DNA of 64,000 bases from Haloimpatiens lingqiaonensis (GCF_044502415.1 NZ_CP172402.1); one strand, 5' to 3'; positions 35,892 to 46,090 are shown, numbered from the stretch's first letter. Numbers and translations: made by a program. The notes: generated by a model from the sequence alone, not told the origin.

Positions 35892-37502
35892 CAGAGATTT
35901 AGCACCTAAATTCCAGTAAAAATTTTATTTTTACTGGAATTGTATCTTTTTACATTTACTTAAAGGGCTGGTAAGCCCGCAGACCGATAGGTCGCAAAAA
36001 TAGATACACTTACCCCTACCCCACGAAATCTTAATAAATAATTTCCAATTTTATTTTAAAGTTAAGTCTTTACAAATAGTGGATTGATCCAGTCATCTTC
36101 TATAGTAAATCTCTCATCTCTTATATCTTCAACAATATCTATTTGAAGCATTCGTTTTTTTCTGAAGGATCTTATACACCTAAAAAAGTACAATTGCATC
36201 AAATTAAATGCTAGTATTAAAAACATTGCCACTGTTTCTACGCCCGTAGGGCTATGAAGAAAACAATGATCTAAATGCCATTCTGTTTTTAACTGATGAA
36301 ATACATTATTTTCAATGTCCCATCTTTTATGCATTATCTTCCATAAGGTTTCTACTGATGTAAATTTGTCTGTTGTTATAATCCATGCTTCTTTAATTTC
36401 TACCTTATCTCCAGTATGAACTTCTTCTATAAATTTTATAAACCTTACTTTTATTTCTGAATCAGCCATTTCAAAGTTATCTTCATCCCAAGCTTTTATC
36501 TTTAAATAATTTTTATTTTTTTTATTAACTATCCATTCTTTATCTGCCTCACGGCACTTAAATAAAGCTAGTGCATCTTTTACAATATGAAGTCGTTCAT
36601 CTTTAACCCTTACTACTGCATTCATTCCTATAGAGAGTACTTCTTTAATCCAAGTAGACTTACAATATAAAGCGTCAGCAACTATAATATCTGCAAAATG
36701 ATGATACTCTTTATAAAGTCTTCTGATTAGTCTTTTGCCACCTGTAGTTTCCCCCTCATCCTTATCTGAACTGTCCTTTTTAGGCTCAAGCATCTCTTGC
36801 CCTAAAATAATGTGTGGATCAGAACCTACGGTTGTACATACTACTGTTCTATGAAAATAATGAGTAGTTCCATTTTTATCAACTCTTGTAAGGCATTTAT
36901 CACAACACTTTTTAGTGCTTTCAAATAGCTCTACACCGTCTATGGCAACTACTTTTAATTTATCTATAGTACCATTTCTAAATACTTTATTTTTTACAAT
37001 GGTTTTTATTATATGTTTATGAATTTCTTTTAATCCATCTAAATCAAAATCACTTAAGGAGCGCCTAACGGCATCAATGCGTGGCATTTTAGTTTTTTTA
37101 GGTATTACTTTTTTAAACTTGCCTTTTTTAAGCCAATGTTCTAATCTATTGAAACTTCTTATCTGAAGCATAAATCCAAATAACACCACGAAGGTAATTG
37201 TTGAAATTTTTACATCAGATTTTATTCTTTTATCTTTTAAGTTATTGATTTTTTCACCTATATCGTATACCTTATTAATATAAGTAAGTAATTGTTTTAA
37301 ATAACTTTTACTCATTTTATCAGCATCCTTTTTAAGTTGGTTTCTAGTAAAAACTATTATAAAAAGGATGCTTTTATTATGCAAATTTTTTCTCTAAAAT
37401 TTCCAGCAAAAATCAGAATTTATGGTTTTTAACCTAACCCTCAATCATTCATTATAAATCAGCGGGCTCACGCCCCAAAAATTTTTAAGTGCTAAACTTC
37501 TG
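35892..37502 (-). mobile_element. DDE insertion sequence, 1611 bp, copy 1
   Basis: Ends CAGAGATTTAGCACC (left) and, reverse-complemented, CAGAAGTTTAGCACTT (right) are imperfect terminal inverted repeats. The 9-bp target TGTAGATAT is duplicated at 35883-35891 and 37503-37511. Identical length and an identical transposase to copy 2 at 47146-48756, in opposite orientation; only a few bases near the ends differ. A subterminal palindrome (AATTCCAGTAAAAA / TTTTTACTGGAATT) lies at the left end. Confidence 0.95.
36062..37315 (-). CDS. DDE transposase, copy 1
   Basis: About 417 residues from MSKSYLKQLL. IS4-superfamily-like DDE transposase: first Asp in VVAIDGVELFESTKK, second in IIVADALYCKSTW, and C-terminal HKRWDIENNVFHQLKTEW with the catalytic Glu. 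Exact IS family not assigned. The frame extends 23 codons upstream, but that part lies in a stem-loop (AGCATCCTTTTT / AAAAAGGATGCT) that covers the SD; the ATG at 37315 is preferred. Protein identical to copy 2. Confidence 0.88.
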   Translation of the reverse strand: MSKSYLKQLLTYINKVYDIGEKINNLKDKRIKSDVKISTITFVVLFGFMLQIRSFNRLEHWLKKGKFKKVIPKKTKMPRIDAVRRSLSDFDLDGLKEIHKHIIKTIVKNKVFRNGTIDKLKVVAIDGVELFESTKKCCDKCLTRVDKNGTTHYFHRTVVCTTVGSDPHIILGQEMLEPKKDSSDKDEGETTGGKRLIRRLYKEYHHFADIIVADALYCKSTWIKEVLSIGMNAVVRVKDERLHIVKDALALFKCREADKEWIVNKKNKNYLKIKAWDEDNFEMADSEIKVRFIKFIEEVHTGDKVEIKEAWIITTDKFTSVETLWKIMHKRWDIENNVFHQLKTEWHLDHCFLHSPTGVETVAMFLILAFNLMQLYFFRCIRSFRKKRMLQIDIVEDIRDERFTIEDDWINPLFVKT

Positions 37503-37511
37503 TGTAGATAT

Positions 37512-38417
37512 AATAAAATACCTTGTGATATTGAAACTAGTGGTAATTTTTATAGAAATGAAGCAGTAAGAGAATTTTATATACTTATAAATGTATTAAT
37601 AAGAGAAGATAATAAATGGAATTATCCGTTTATTAATTCATCATATTATAATGGAAACATAGATAAAAGTGAAATTTTGGATAGAATCTCACATGATGAT
37701 GATAGAATGAGTATTTATTTAAAAGGTATTTTAGAAAATTCAAATATCAATTTATATAGGGAAAGGATTAAATATGAATCTCATATTAGATTAATTGAAG
37801 AAATTATATCTCAGTTAAGACCAGAGATAATTTATTATAAAAAGATGTGCAGAGAGTTTAAAGAGATAAAAAATGGAAATCAAATAGCAAAGATGAAGGC
37901 TATTGAGTATAAGATTAACTTGATGCACTGTATATTTTTGATAAAACAAGCTTTCACTGATAATGATGCTTCTTTGAGTAAAATAGAAAAATATTTAAGA
38001 ATACAGATAGAAACTAATAGTACAGAAAATGAAAAAAAAATACAGGAGCAAAATAATAATTTAATGATCAAATGTATGACAGTTCATAAGGCTAAGGGGT
38101 TGGAGTTTGATAGAGTTATAATTCCTTTTACTAAGCATTCATTTACAGTAAATAATTCTGAAATAGATTTAATAATAAGTAGATATTTTAGAAGTAAAAT
38201 AGGATATAAATTTAAATTGTCAAATTCTTTAGAAATTAAAAATGATTTCTATGAACTTCTAAAGGAAAAAGAAAAGGAAGAAAAAATAGGTGAAGAAATT
38301 AGACTTCTTTATGTTGCGATGACAAGGGCAAAACATAAAGTTTATTTTCATAGAGATAAAATATATGACAATAGCTGTAAGTATAATAATTGGATGAATG
38401 TTGTAATAGGAGGATAA
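37512..38417 (+). pseudogene. AddA/UvrD-like helicase, 3' part
   Basis: Continuation of the helicase at 34371 in the same frame once the element and one 9-bp repeat are removed. Begins NKIPCDIETSGNFYRNEAV and carries motif V CMTVHKAKGLEFDRVIIPF near 38065 and motif VI RLLYVAMTRAKHKVYF near 38310. The usual C-terminal RecB-type nuclease domain of AddA is absent, as the frame ends soon after motif VI. Stop is 4 bp before the next ATG (TAAAATTATG). Confidence 0.9.
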
Positions 38418-38421
38418 AATT

Positions 38422-41053
38422 ATGTTTAAGGTGGAAGTTCATGATAATTCAAGAGAGTTTTTTGAAACGATACAAATACAAAAGAAAACGTTACACATAA
38501 CTAGTAATACTACTATTAAAGAATTAATAAAAGATAATGTATCTAATAAGGATGAACAATGGAGGATTCAAGAGTTTGAACAAATTATAGAAAAATTATA
38601 TTATGATTGGAAAAATCCAATACATAGAAATATTATGATGGGACAATTGAGGATAAATTTGATTCAATTAAGAAAAGAAAATGCTGACAATATAGATATA
38701 ATAAATTATATAAAAAATATAAATTTACTATTAGAGTCTTATATTTTTTTAATGGAATGTGGAATAACTTATATACCTGATAGTGCTAAAGGAAGAATTT
38801 TTGAAGAAAATTTTGTAAATGTATTTAATATATTTACTAAAGACCAAAAAGTAATTAAATATTATAAGGAAGTAGCTAATAATAATAAATTAATAAACAT
38901 AGGTAAAATATTATCAAATTCTGATGAAAATGAAGGGGTTCAAAAAATTTATTTATATAATTTTAGTAGTTTGAGTTTACCAAGATTGATGTTTATATAT
39001 AATCTTTATAGGGTAGGTCATGAAATTATATTTAGAATACCAAAATATAATGGACTAATAGAAGTAAATAAGGTTTGGAAAAATATTTATAGTAATGATA
39101 TTTTTTTATGGCAACAGGAATTGTATAATAAAAAAAATTATCATGAATTTAAAAAGAATAACAAATTTATTGCTTATATTGAAGGGGAGCCTATAGATAT
39201 TATTGATAATTCATTAAAAATATCATTTAAAAACTATAATAATATTTATGAGTTTATGAAAAATTATAAAGAGTGCAACAACTATTTTTGCTTGTGCAGA
39301 GAGGATTTTAAAAAGTATTTTTCTATAAATCATTATTCACAAGAAAATATAGAACATTATTATGAGTTACCTTTGGGAAAGTTTATAAAGAATTTATATG
39401 TATGCAAAATCCATGATAGAGATATAGAGTTATCATATGATATTTTTGAAGAGTTAATTATTTCTGGATGTATAGAAATCAAAACCGGTAATAGGTTTAT
39501 AAATGGGAAAGACTATTTAGGACTTCTGAAAATGCTAGAACCTTATTTAGAAAATATAAAATCTATAAATGAAATAATAGAAAGATTAGAATGTTTAAGT
39601 AAATTAAATAATGTTAGTTTAGAATTTGAAAAATTATCAGCGCAAAAAGCAGGTAATAATAGAGTTAAAAAATATTTGTCTAATCCTTTTAGGGTTTTTT
39701 CATTTGTAAATTGGCAGAGTTATGATATTAATATAGTTCAGTTTAGGTATTTAGTAGAAAAATTGAAAATAGTACTTTTAAAATTATTATATAATGAAGA
39801 AGGATATATAGAACTTCAAAGACATATAGAAATATTAGAAAATTTGATATGTAGCAATAAATATTTACAGAGTATTAAAAAAGAAACTAGTGAGCAATTT
39901 TTAAAAAAAGTTATTAGTTTAAAGTTTATAATTAAAGATATTAAAAAAATATATATAGATGAATTAAAAGAAATAATGAATTTTGTTTTAGTTATTGATG
40001 AAAAAGCGCAGAATAAAGGTATAAAAGGTAATATTTATTCCATAAATCAACTTGATGGATTTATATACAGAAGATTTGATGGAAAGAATGTAAGTAATAT
40101 ATATTTGAGTGATTTTTCTGATAAAACCTATAGAGATTATATTAATAATAAAGAGAATATTCCATATTATATTAATTATGATAAGATGAAGAAATTATTT
40201 AGATTATATAGTGATAATAAAATAATGGTTAAATTGATTAATATATCCATATGTTCTTATGAAAGTTCACAAGATTTTATTAAATATCTCGTTGCTAATA
40301 TATTTATGAATTTTCAGGGTAGTATAAACATGGATTATATTAAGGGGTTTAAGGAAAATGATTCTGAAACTATTTTATATAATATTTTAAAAACATTATA
40401 TAGCGAAAAAGTAGATAATAGCATAGTGTATTTTAACGAGTTCGATGATGTATATATAGAAAAATATGAGAATATTAAATTTATTAATAAAGAAGATTAT
40501 AGTATTAAACACAGTAAGTTTCCAGATGTATATTTTTTAGACCTTGACTTTTGTGCTTTAAAGTTTCTTTATTCGAGTATTTTAAATTCATATCCAATAT
40601 ATGAAGAGGACTTTCATCATAGAATAGTTTTTTCTATAATAACTGAATTTTTTTAGTCAAAGCTTTAAAAAAATTGGGGATAATAACAAGAATGTAATCA
40701 GTGAATTGTTTAGTATGTTTCCTCAATGGAATGAAACTACTAAGGAAAATTTACTTATAACAGATAATTATTATGGTGATATAAGAGATTATCGTATTTT
40801 TGAAAATATTTACTATCCTAAATTTATAAAAAGACTTCAAATTTTATATAGTAAATATATAGTTACAGAAAAATATAGAATTAGAAATAGATACAATGAA
40901 AATACTTTAAATTCTAATAAGGAATTTGAAAAATTTCTTGAAGGATATATTAATAATGATAACATATCTTATTCAGGTAAGCATTGTACAATGTGCCCGT
41001 ATTTGAATATGTGTTTGGAGGGTGAATATGTCATTGATAGATACAGAAGATAG
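38422..41053 (+). pseudogene. AddB-like iron-sulfur protein, frameshifted in a T tract
   Basis: Large protein of about 877 residues when joined. The first frame (38422-40656, 744 codons) ends SIITEFF at a stop formed in a 7-T run (40648-40654); six T would continue as EFFSQSFKKIGDNNKNVI into the frame ending 41053. The C-terminal part matches AddB: first cysteine in LDLDFCALKFLYS (residue 711) and the trio HCTMCPYLNMC (C-x2-C-x5-C) at the end, the pattern of the AddB [4Fe-4S] staple. No GxxDRID or DYKT nuclease strand is seen. GGAGG upstream; overlaps the next gene by 26 bp. Confidence 0.8.
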
Positions 41054-42704
41054 GAATTTTAGTATGCTTATAAATAAATTAGCTAAGGTATGGCAAAATC
41101 ATGTGAACTACGATTATTTAAGATATATAAATTTATCAGATGAACAGATAAAGGTTATTGAACATGAAGATGAACAAATGCTTATTAATGGTTATGCAGG
41201 AACAGGTAAGAGTATAACTTTACTGTATAAATTTATAGATAAAGTGGTCAGAAATAATGGAAAATTAAGGATGTTATTTGTATCCTATAATAATACTTTA
41301 ATTGAGGATATCAAAAAAAGATTAGAAGAGAGCCAAGAGTATATTAAAAATAGGGACAAACATTTCATAGATATTTTGACTTTTCACCAAATGGCAAAGA
41401 AAATATTAATAACAATTAACATTAACCAAAAATCTCCTACTAGAATTACAGCAAAAACAGAAGTATGGGATAGAGGAGATATATATAGAAGAGTAGCAGC
41501 TATAGCGTATGCTTACAGAGATAAAAAATATGATAAATATAAGTGTATTCCTAGTGAAGAAAGATTATATGTAACACATACTGATGATTTTATAACTGAT
41601 GAAATTATATGGATGAAAGCAAATGGCTTCATAGAAAAGGGAAAATACTTAGAAGTAGAGAGGACAGGTAGAACTAGGTGTATAAGACTTACAAGAAATC
41701 AAAGAAATACAATATTTAAGATATTTTCAGAGTACGAAGAACAACTTAAAAATAAATACCATAATACTATGGACTTGCATGACTATGCTCTAGAGATATT
41801 GAAAAATATGGATTTTATAAGTGATGAGATCAAATATGATTATATATTTGTAGATGAGGTTCAAGATTTAGAAGCAATGCAGATTAAAGTATTGGCTAAC
41901 ATGGTTAACAAAGCTATAATTTTATCAGGTGATCCGAGGCAAAGTATATATAAAAGAACTCCTTATTCCTATGAAAAATTAGGATTAAATATAGCTAAAA
42001 AAGGAAGAACAAAAGTATTAAATAAAAATTTTAGATCTACTATGGAAATTATCAAATTAGCTAATTCTATAGAGTTTATGGATATGGAGATTAAAAAGCT
42101 TTCAGAGAAGTTTTTTGTTTATAATGGAGAAAAGCCTGTGATTGTGTATAAAAAGTCATTTAAGGAACAATTAGATTATGTTTTAAACAAAATTAAACAA
42201 ATTTTTCAAAAGGATAGCAATGAAAATGTAGCTATAATTTATAGAGATGATAAAAATATGAGTATACAAAACAAATCTCAATTCAAGACATATTTAGAAT
42301 ATTCATTGAAAACTTCAGTACTTGGAGTGAAAGATTATGGGAAAAAATTTAAATACAATAAGAGTAGGCAAGTTTTTTATACTAATATTTATGATATAAA
42401 AGGATTAGAATTTGATAATGTATTTGTCATTCAATTTGATAAAAGGCATTATCCAAATGACAAAGAGTATGAAAAACTTTTTCAGTATAAGGAAAGTGAA
42501 GGAGTAGAAAAAGATGCTCTAAAAGAGGATATTGATGAAATTAATAACCGTGAAAAAAAACTTTTATATGTGGCAATGACTAGGGCAAAAAAAAGACTTT
42601 ATATGGTGTATAGTGGGAATCTTGAAACTGCTATATCACCTTTTGTTAAAGATTTTGATACAAGAGATTTTAATGCAGTAGGATTTAGAAAAACTATGGT
42701 GTAA
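41028..42704 (+). CDS. UvrD/Rep-like superfamily 1 helicase
   Basis: About 558 residues. Walker A NGYAGTGKSITLL near 58, motif II YIFVDEVQDLEAMQ near 282, motif III IILSGDPRQSIYKRTPY, motif IV LNKNFRSTMEIIKLANS, motif V TNIYDIKGLEFDNVFVIQF near 460, motif VI LLYVAMTRAKKRLYMVY near 525. It is a compact helicase without a nuclease domain. The start at 41028 follows TTTGGAGGGTGA; it overlaps the AddB-like gene by 26 bp, so the two are coupled. Third gene of the cassette starting at 34371. Confidence 0.9.
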   Translation: MSLIDTEDRNFSMLINKLAKVWQNHVNYDYLRYINLSDEQIKVIEHEDEQMLINGYAGTGKSITLLYKFIDKVVRNNGKLRMLFVSYNNTLIEDIKKRLEESQEYIKNRDKHFIDILTFHQMAKKILITININQKSPTRITAKTEVWDRGDIYRRVAAIAYAYRDKKYDKYKCIPSEERLYVTHTDDFITDEIIWMKANGFIEKGKYLEVERTGRTRCIRLTRNQRNTIFKIFSEYEEQLKNKYHNTMDLHDYALEILKNMDFISDEIKYDYIFVDEVQDLEAMQIKVLANMVNKAIILSGDPRQSIYKRTPYSYEKLGLNIAKKGRTKVLNKNFRSTMEIIKLANSIEFMDMEIKKLSEKFFVYNGEKPVIVYKKSFKEQLDYVLNKIKQIFQKDSNENVAIIYRDDKNMSIQNKSQFKTYLEYSLKTSVLGVKDYGKKFKYNKSRQVFYTNIYDIKGLEFDNVFVIQFDKRHYPNDKEYEKLFQYKESEGVEKDALKEDIDEINNREKKLLYVAMTRAKKRLYMVYSGNLETAISPFVKDFDTRDFNAVGFRKTMV

Positions 42705-42757
42705 ATAAAACAGTAAACTATTTAAACCTTATTAAGTATAGATAGTTTACTGTTTAT
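42704..42757. terminator. Bidirectional terminator
   Basis: AATAAAACAGTAAACTA pairs with TAGTTTACTGTTTATT. It separates the helicase cassette from the convergent gene at 42761. Confidence 0.75.
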
Positions 42758-42760
42758 TAT

Positions 42761-43372
42761 TTATAAATACCAAAGTGGGAAAATATTTGACTCATATTTA
42801 GGTGAGTTTCTATTTTCCTTATTAGTATATTTAGCCAATGGGGGTTGTCTATTACATACACTCATACAAAGATTATCAATTTCTTTTGGATTGTCAATAA
42901 ATTCTCGAATCCATCCTTGTAGAAATAGTGTTGGAGGATCATATTTACTTTCACGATTAGAAGTATAAGAATAAGCTTGCTCTATAATAAATAATTGAGC
43001 TAATATTGCAGTAATATTAAGAGAATTTAAAAAATGCTCAAAATTTTCGTTTTTTAATATTTGAATCTCTTTTATTGGGTCATTTCCATAAAATATATTA
43101 TCAAATGCCAGCAAAAGTGGCTTTTTTAATTCAGGTCTACATCTAACTCTTAAGTTTAAATCAATTAAAACCCTAAGATGGTTAGGGCGGAATTCTCTTT
43201 TATTCTCAGAAAACCAAATTTGAAAATTTCTATTTAAATCATATTTATTAAATCGTTTTGGTAGCTTAGATGGTCTATAAATGTAAATTTCAGAATTATT
43301 TTCTTTATAAATTAATTTTTTAGTATCAAATTGTAGTTCTTTTACAATATTTAAGAGTTCATTATATTTCAT
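42761..43372 (-). CDS. Conserved hypothetical protein divergent from a DNA methylase
   Basis: 203 residues. No nuclease motif is obvious. Strongly patterned parts: RPNHLRVLIDLNLRVRCRPE, LLAFDNIFYGNDP, ESKYDPPTLFLQGWIREFID and NLCMSVCNRQPPLAKY. From memory, similar proteins occur beside DNA methyltransferases in restriction loci, and here it is divergent from such a gene (165 bp between starts). It may be the restriction or control partner of that methylase (inference). AGGAGG upstream of the start. Confidence 0.65.
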   Translation of the reverse strand: MKYNELLNIVKELQFDTKKLIYKENNSEIYIYRPSKLPKRFNKYDLNRNFQIWFSENKREFRPNHLRVLIDLNLRVRCRPELKKPLLLAFDNIFYGNDPIKEIQILKNENFEHFLNSLNITAILAQLFIIEQAYSYTSNRESKYDPPTLFLQGWIREFIDNPKEIDNLCMSVCNRQPPLAKYTNKENRNSPKYESNIFPLWYL

Positions 43373-43537
43373 TAAAAATACCTCCTTGATTTAGATAGTA
43401 GTTGTTATTGTAATGATTAAAAGTTTTATTTAAATATAAAATTCTATAGTGAGTAGTTAAATCCTCTTACTTCAATATTGATTAATAAATAATTTTTTGG
43501 ATAAAATTCATAATAAATACATTTAGGCGGTGAACTT

Positions 43538-44254
43538 ATGGAGAAAAATTTTAAATTGGAGACGGATACTATATGGAATTTTGAAGAAAGAGGTAATTGG
43601 TCTACTCATAGGGGGGATTACCCAGGCAATTGGAGCCCATATGTACCTAAAAATATAATATTAAGGTATTCTAAAGAAGGGGAGCTTGTTTTAGACCAGT
43701 TTGTAGGTAGTGGGACGACTTTAATAGAAGCATGTTTATTAAATAGAAGGATTATTGGTTGTGATATTAATGATAGAGCTTTAAGTATTTGCAGTGATAG
43801 AATTAAAAATCTTAGCAAAATGGATAATGTATTTTTAAAGAAGAGAGATGCTAGAAATTTATATAATATAAAAGATGGGTCCATAGATTTAATATGTACT
43901 CATCCCCCATATGCTAATATCATAAAATATAGTAAAAATCTAAAAGAAGACATATCACTACTTGATATAGAAGAATTTTATGTAGCTATGAAAGATGTGG
44001 CTAAAGAATGCTATAGGGTATTAAAAAAAGAAAAGTATTGTTCTATACTTATGGGAGACACTAGAAAAAGGGGATTTATTATTCCTTTAGCATTTAACGT
44101 ATTGAATATATTTATGAATTCCGGATTTAAATTAAAAGAAATAATAATAAAGCAGCAACATAATTGTAAGTCCACTGAATACTGGAGAGATATAAGTATA
44201 AAAAGAAATTTCTATTTGATTGCTCATGAGTATTTATTTGTTTTTAAAAAGTAA
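43538..44254 (+). CDS. DNA methyltransferase (N6-adenine/N4-cytosine type)
   Basis: 238-residue S-adenosylmethionine-dependent methylase. Motif I LDQFVGSGTTLIEACL near 52, followed by GCDINDRAL; catalytic motif IV is THPPYANIIKYS near 124 (HPPY in place of D/N/S-PPY). Order I then IV. Recognition site unknown. It is not part of the DpnII trio that follows by sequence, but lies 75 bp ahead of it in the same direction. AGGCGGTGA upstream. Confidence 0.85.
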   Translation: MEKNFKLETDTIWNFEERGNWSTHRGDYPGNWSPYVPKNIILRYSKEGELVLDQFVGSGTTLIEACLLNRRIIGCDINDRALSICSDRIKNLSKMDNVFLKKRDARNLYNIKDGSIDLICTHPPYANIIKYSKNLKEDISLLDIEEFYVAMKDVAKECYRVLKKEKYCSILMGDTRKRGFIIPLAFNVLNIFMNSGFKLKEIIIKQQHNCKSTEYWRDISIKRNFYLIAHEYLFVFKK

Positions 44255-44329
44255 CTTTTGAATTTTAAATACTAGTAATGTATAATTTATTAGTATGGTA
44301 TATTAAATTTAAAAGGGAAAAGTGATAAA

Positions 44330-45079
44330 ATGATTTATTGCAAAAGGAATAATTATAAGCTTTATATGGGAGATTGTTTACAGGAGTTAAAAAGAATAGA
44401 AACAAAATCTGTTGATATGATTTTTGCAGATCCTCCATACCGTCTTAGTAACGATGGAATAACTTGCAAATCAGGAAAAATGGCAAGTGTTAATAAGGGT
44501 GAATGGGATAGATCTAGAGGGCTAAAAGAGGATTACAATTTTAATAAAAGATGGATTAGAGCATGCAATAGGGTGTTAAAGGACGATGGAACTATGTGGA
44601 TTTCCGGTACATATCATGTAATTCATTCTATTGCATTTATATTACTTGAAATGGGTAATTATATTATTAATGAAATAACTTGGGTTAAGCCTAATGCTGC
44701 TCCTAATATGGGGTGCAGGTGTTTTACGGCTAGTCAAGAAACACTATTATGGGTAAAGAAAGATAAAAAGGCTAACCACGTATTTAATTATAGTTTTATG
44801 AAGGAATTAAATGGTGGAAAACAGATGAGAAGTGTATGGCAAATTCCTACTACCCCAAAGAGAGAAAAGGTATATGGATATCATCCTACTCAAAAACCAA
44901 AGGAATTATTATATAGATGTATAATGGCAAGTACTAATAAGGGACAATTAGTATTAGATCCATTTTGTGGCTCAGGAACTACTGGAGTTGTTGCAGTAGA
45001 AAATGAAAGAAACTTCATAGGAATGGATAATTTAGAGGAATATGTAGAACTTACAAACAAAAGAATAGAAGCAATTTAG
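44330..45079 (+). CDS. dpnA: DpnA-type GATC adenine methyltransferase
   Basis: 249-residue beta-class N6-adenine methylase: motif IV FADPPYRLSNDGITC near 34 precedes motif I LDPFCGSGTTGVVA near 218. Together with the Dam-like gene and DpnII-type nuclease downstream it makes the dpnM-dpnA-dpnB set, in the order A-M-B. DpnA methylates GATC on single- as well as double-stranded DNA in the Streptococcus system. Since dpnM here is frameshifted, DpnA may be the only working protection. AAAAGGGAAAAG upstream. Confidence 0.9.
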   Translation: MIYCKRNNYKLYMGDCLQELKRIETKSVDMIFADPPYRLSNDGITCKSGKMASVNKGEWDRSRGLKEDYNFNKRWIRACNRVLKDDGTMWISGTYHVIHSIAFILLEMGNYIINEITWVKPNAAPNMGCRCFTASQETLLWVKKDKKANHVFNYSFMKELNGGKQMRSVWQIPTTPKREKVYGYHPTQKPKELLYRCIMASTNKGQLVLDPFCGSGTTGVVAVENERNFIGMDNLEEYVELTNKRIEAI

Positions 45080-45091
45080 GGAGGAATTTAA

Positions 45092-46014
45092 TTGACGTGT
45101 AGTAATGCAAAGCCATTTTTAAAATGGGCAGGAGGAAAAACACAGTTACTTGAACAATTTCAAAATTATTATCCTGAAACGTTAAAGAAGGGAATGGTAA
45201 AGAGATATATAGAACCTTTTTTAGGTGGAGGAGCAGTTTTTTTGATCTTATTTCAAAATATGAATTTGAAGAAGTAATTCTAAATGATATTAATGAAGAG
45301 GTAATTTTAACTTATAATGTAATAAAGCAAAAAGTGCATGAACTTATAAATTTTTTATCACAGCTAGAAGAGCAGTATCTAGAAGTGGGCATTGAGGAAC
45401 AAGAAGAAATATTTTATGAGCAAAGAGAAAAATTTAATGAAGAAAAGAGTACTATAGATTATTTAAATTATTCAGATGAGTGGATTTCTCATGCTGGAAG
45501 AATGATTTTTTTAAATAAAACTTGTTTTAACGGACTATATAGACAAAATAGAAAAGGAATGTATAATGTACCTTTTGGTAAAAGGAAAAAAGTAACTATA
45601 TGTGATCAAAGTAATTTAATAGCAGTAAATAGAGTATTACAAGGGGTAAAATTAACAATAGGAGATTTTCAAGAACTATCAGATTATGTGGATGAAAATA
45701 CGTTTATTTATATAGACCCTCCATATAGACCACTAAGCAATACTTCAAGTTTTAATGATTATTCAAAAGAACCTTTTAATGATGATAGCCAAATAAGATT
45801 AGCAGATTGGGTAAAATTATTGGATTCTAAAAAAGCTTTTTTTATGTTAAGTAACTCGGATCCAACAAATACAGATCCTGAGGATAAATTTTTTGAGAAT
45901 TTGTATAAGAACTTTACTATCAATAAGGTAAAGGCAAGTAGAGCAATAAATAGTAAAGGTAGTGGCAGGGGCAAGGTAAATGAACTATTAATATTAAATT
46001 ATAAAAGCGAATAG
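45092..46014 (+). pseudogene. dpnM: Dam/DpnM-type GATC adenine methyltransferase, frameshifted
   Basis: Dam-family methylase of about 307 residues in two frames. The first frame (TTG at 45092, GGGAGG upstream) gives PFLKWAGGKTQLLEQF and IEPFLGGGAVF, then breaks at a 7-T run (45237-45243) and stops at 45277. Eight T would continue as FFDLISKYEFEEVILNDINE into the second frame, which carries FIYIDPPYRPLSNTSSFNDY (motif IV DPPY) and ends at 46014. Loss of one T explains the break. A sequencing error, a phase-variable state or a real mutation are all possible. Confidence 0.88.
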
Positions 46015-46062
46015 CATAGGAATAAGAAATTTTAAATGATTATTTTTAAAAAATTGTAATTT

Positions 46063-46090
46063 TTAAGCACCTTAAGGGTGCTTATTTTTT
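46063..46090 (+). terminator. Terminator after dpnM
   Basis: TTAAGCACCTTAAGGGTGCTTA stem followed by TTTTTTT. It would separate the methylases from the nuclease gene, which has its own SD. Confidence 0.8.

Noticed and set aside
40648..40656. Programmed ribosomal frameshift in the AddB-like gene
   Set aside because: The T run offers a slip site, but no downstream stem or pseudoknot is evident and most of the protein precedes the stop; tract variation or error is simpler. Transcriptional slippage remains possible.
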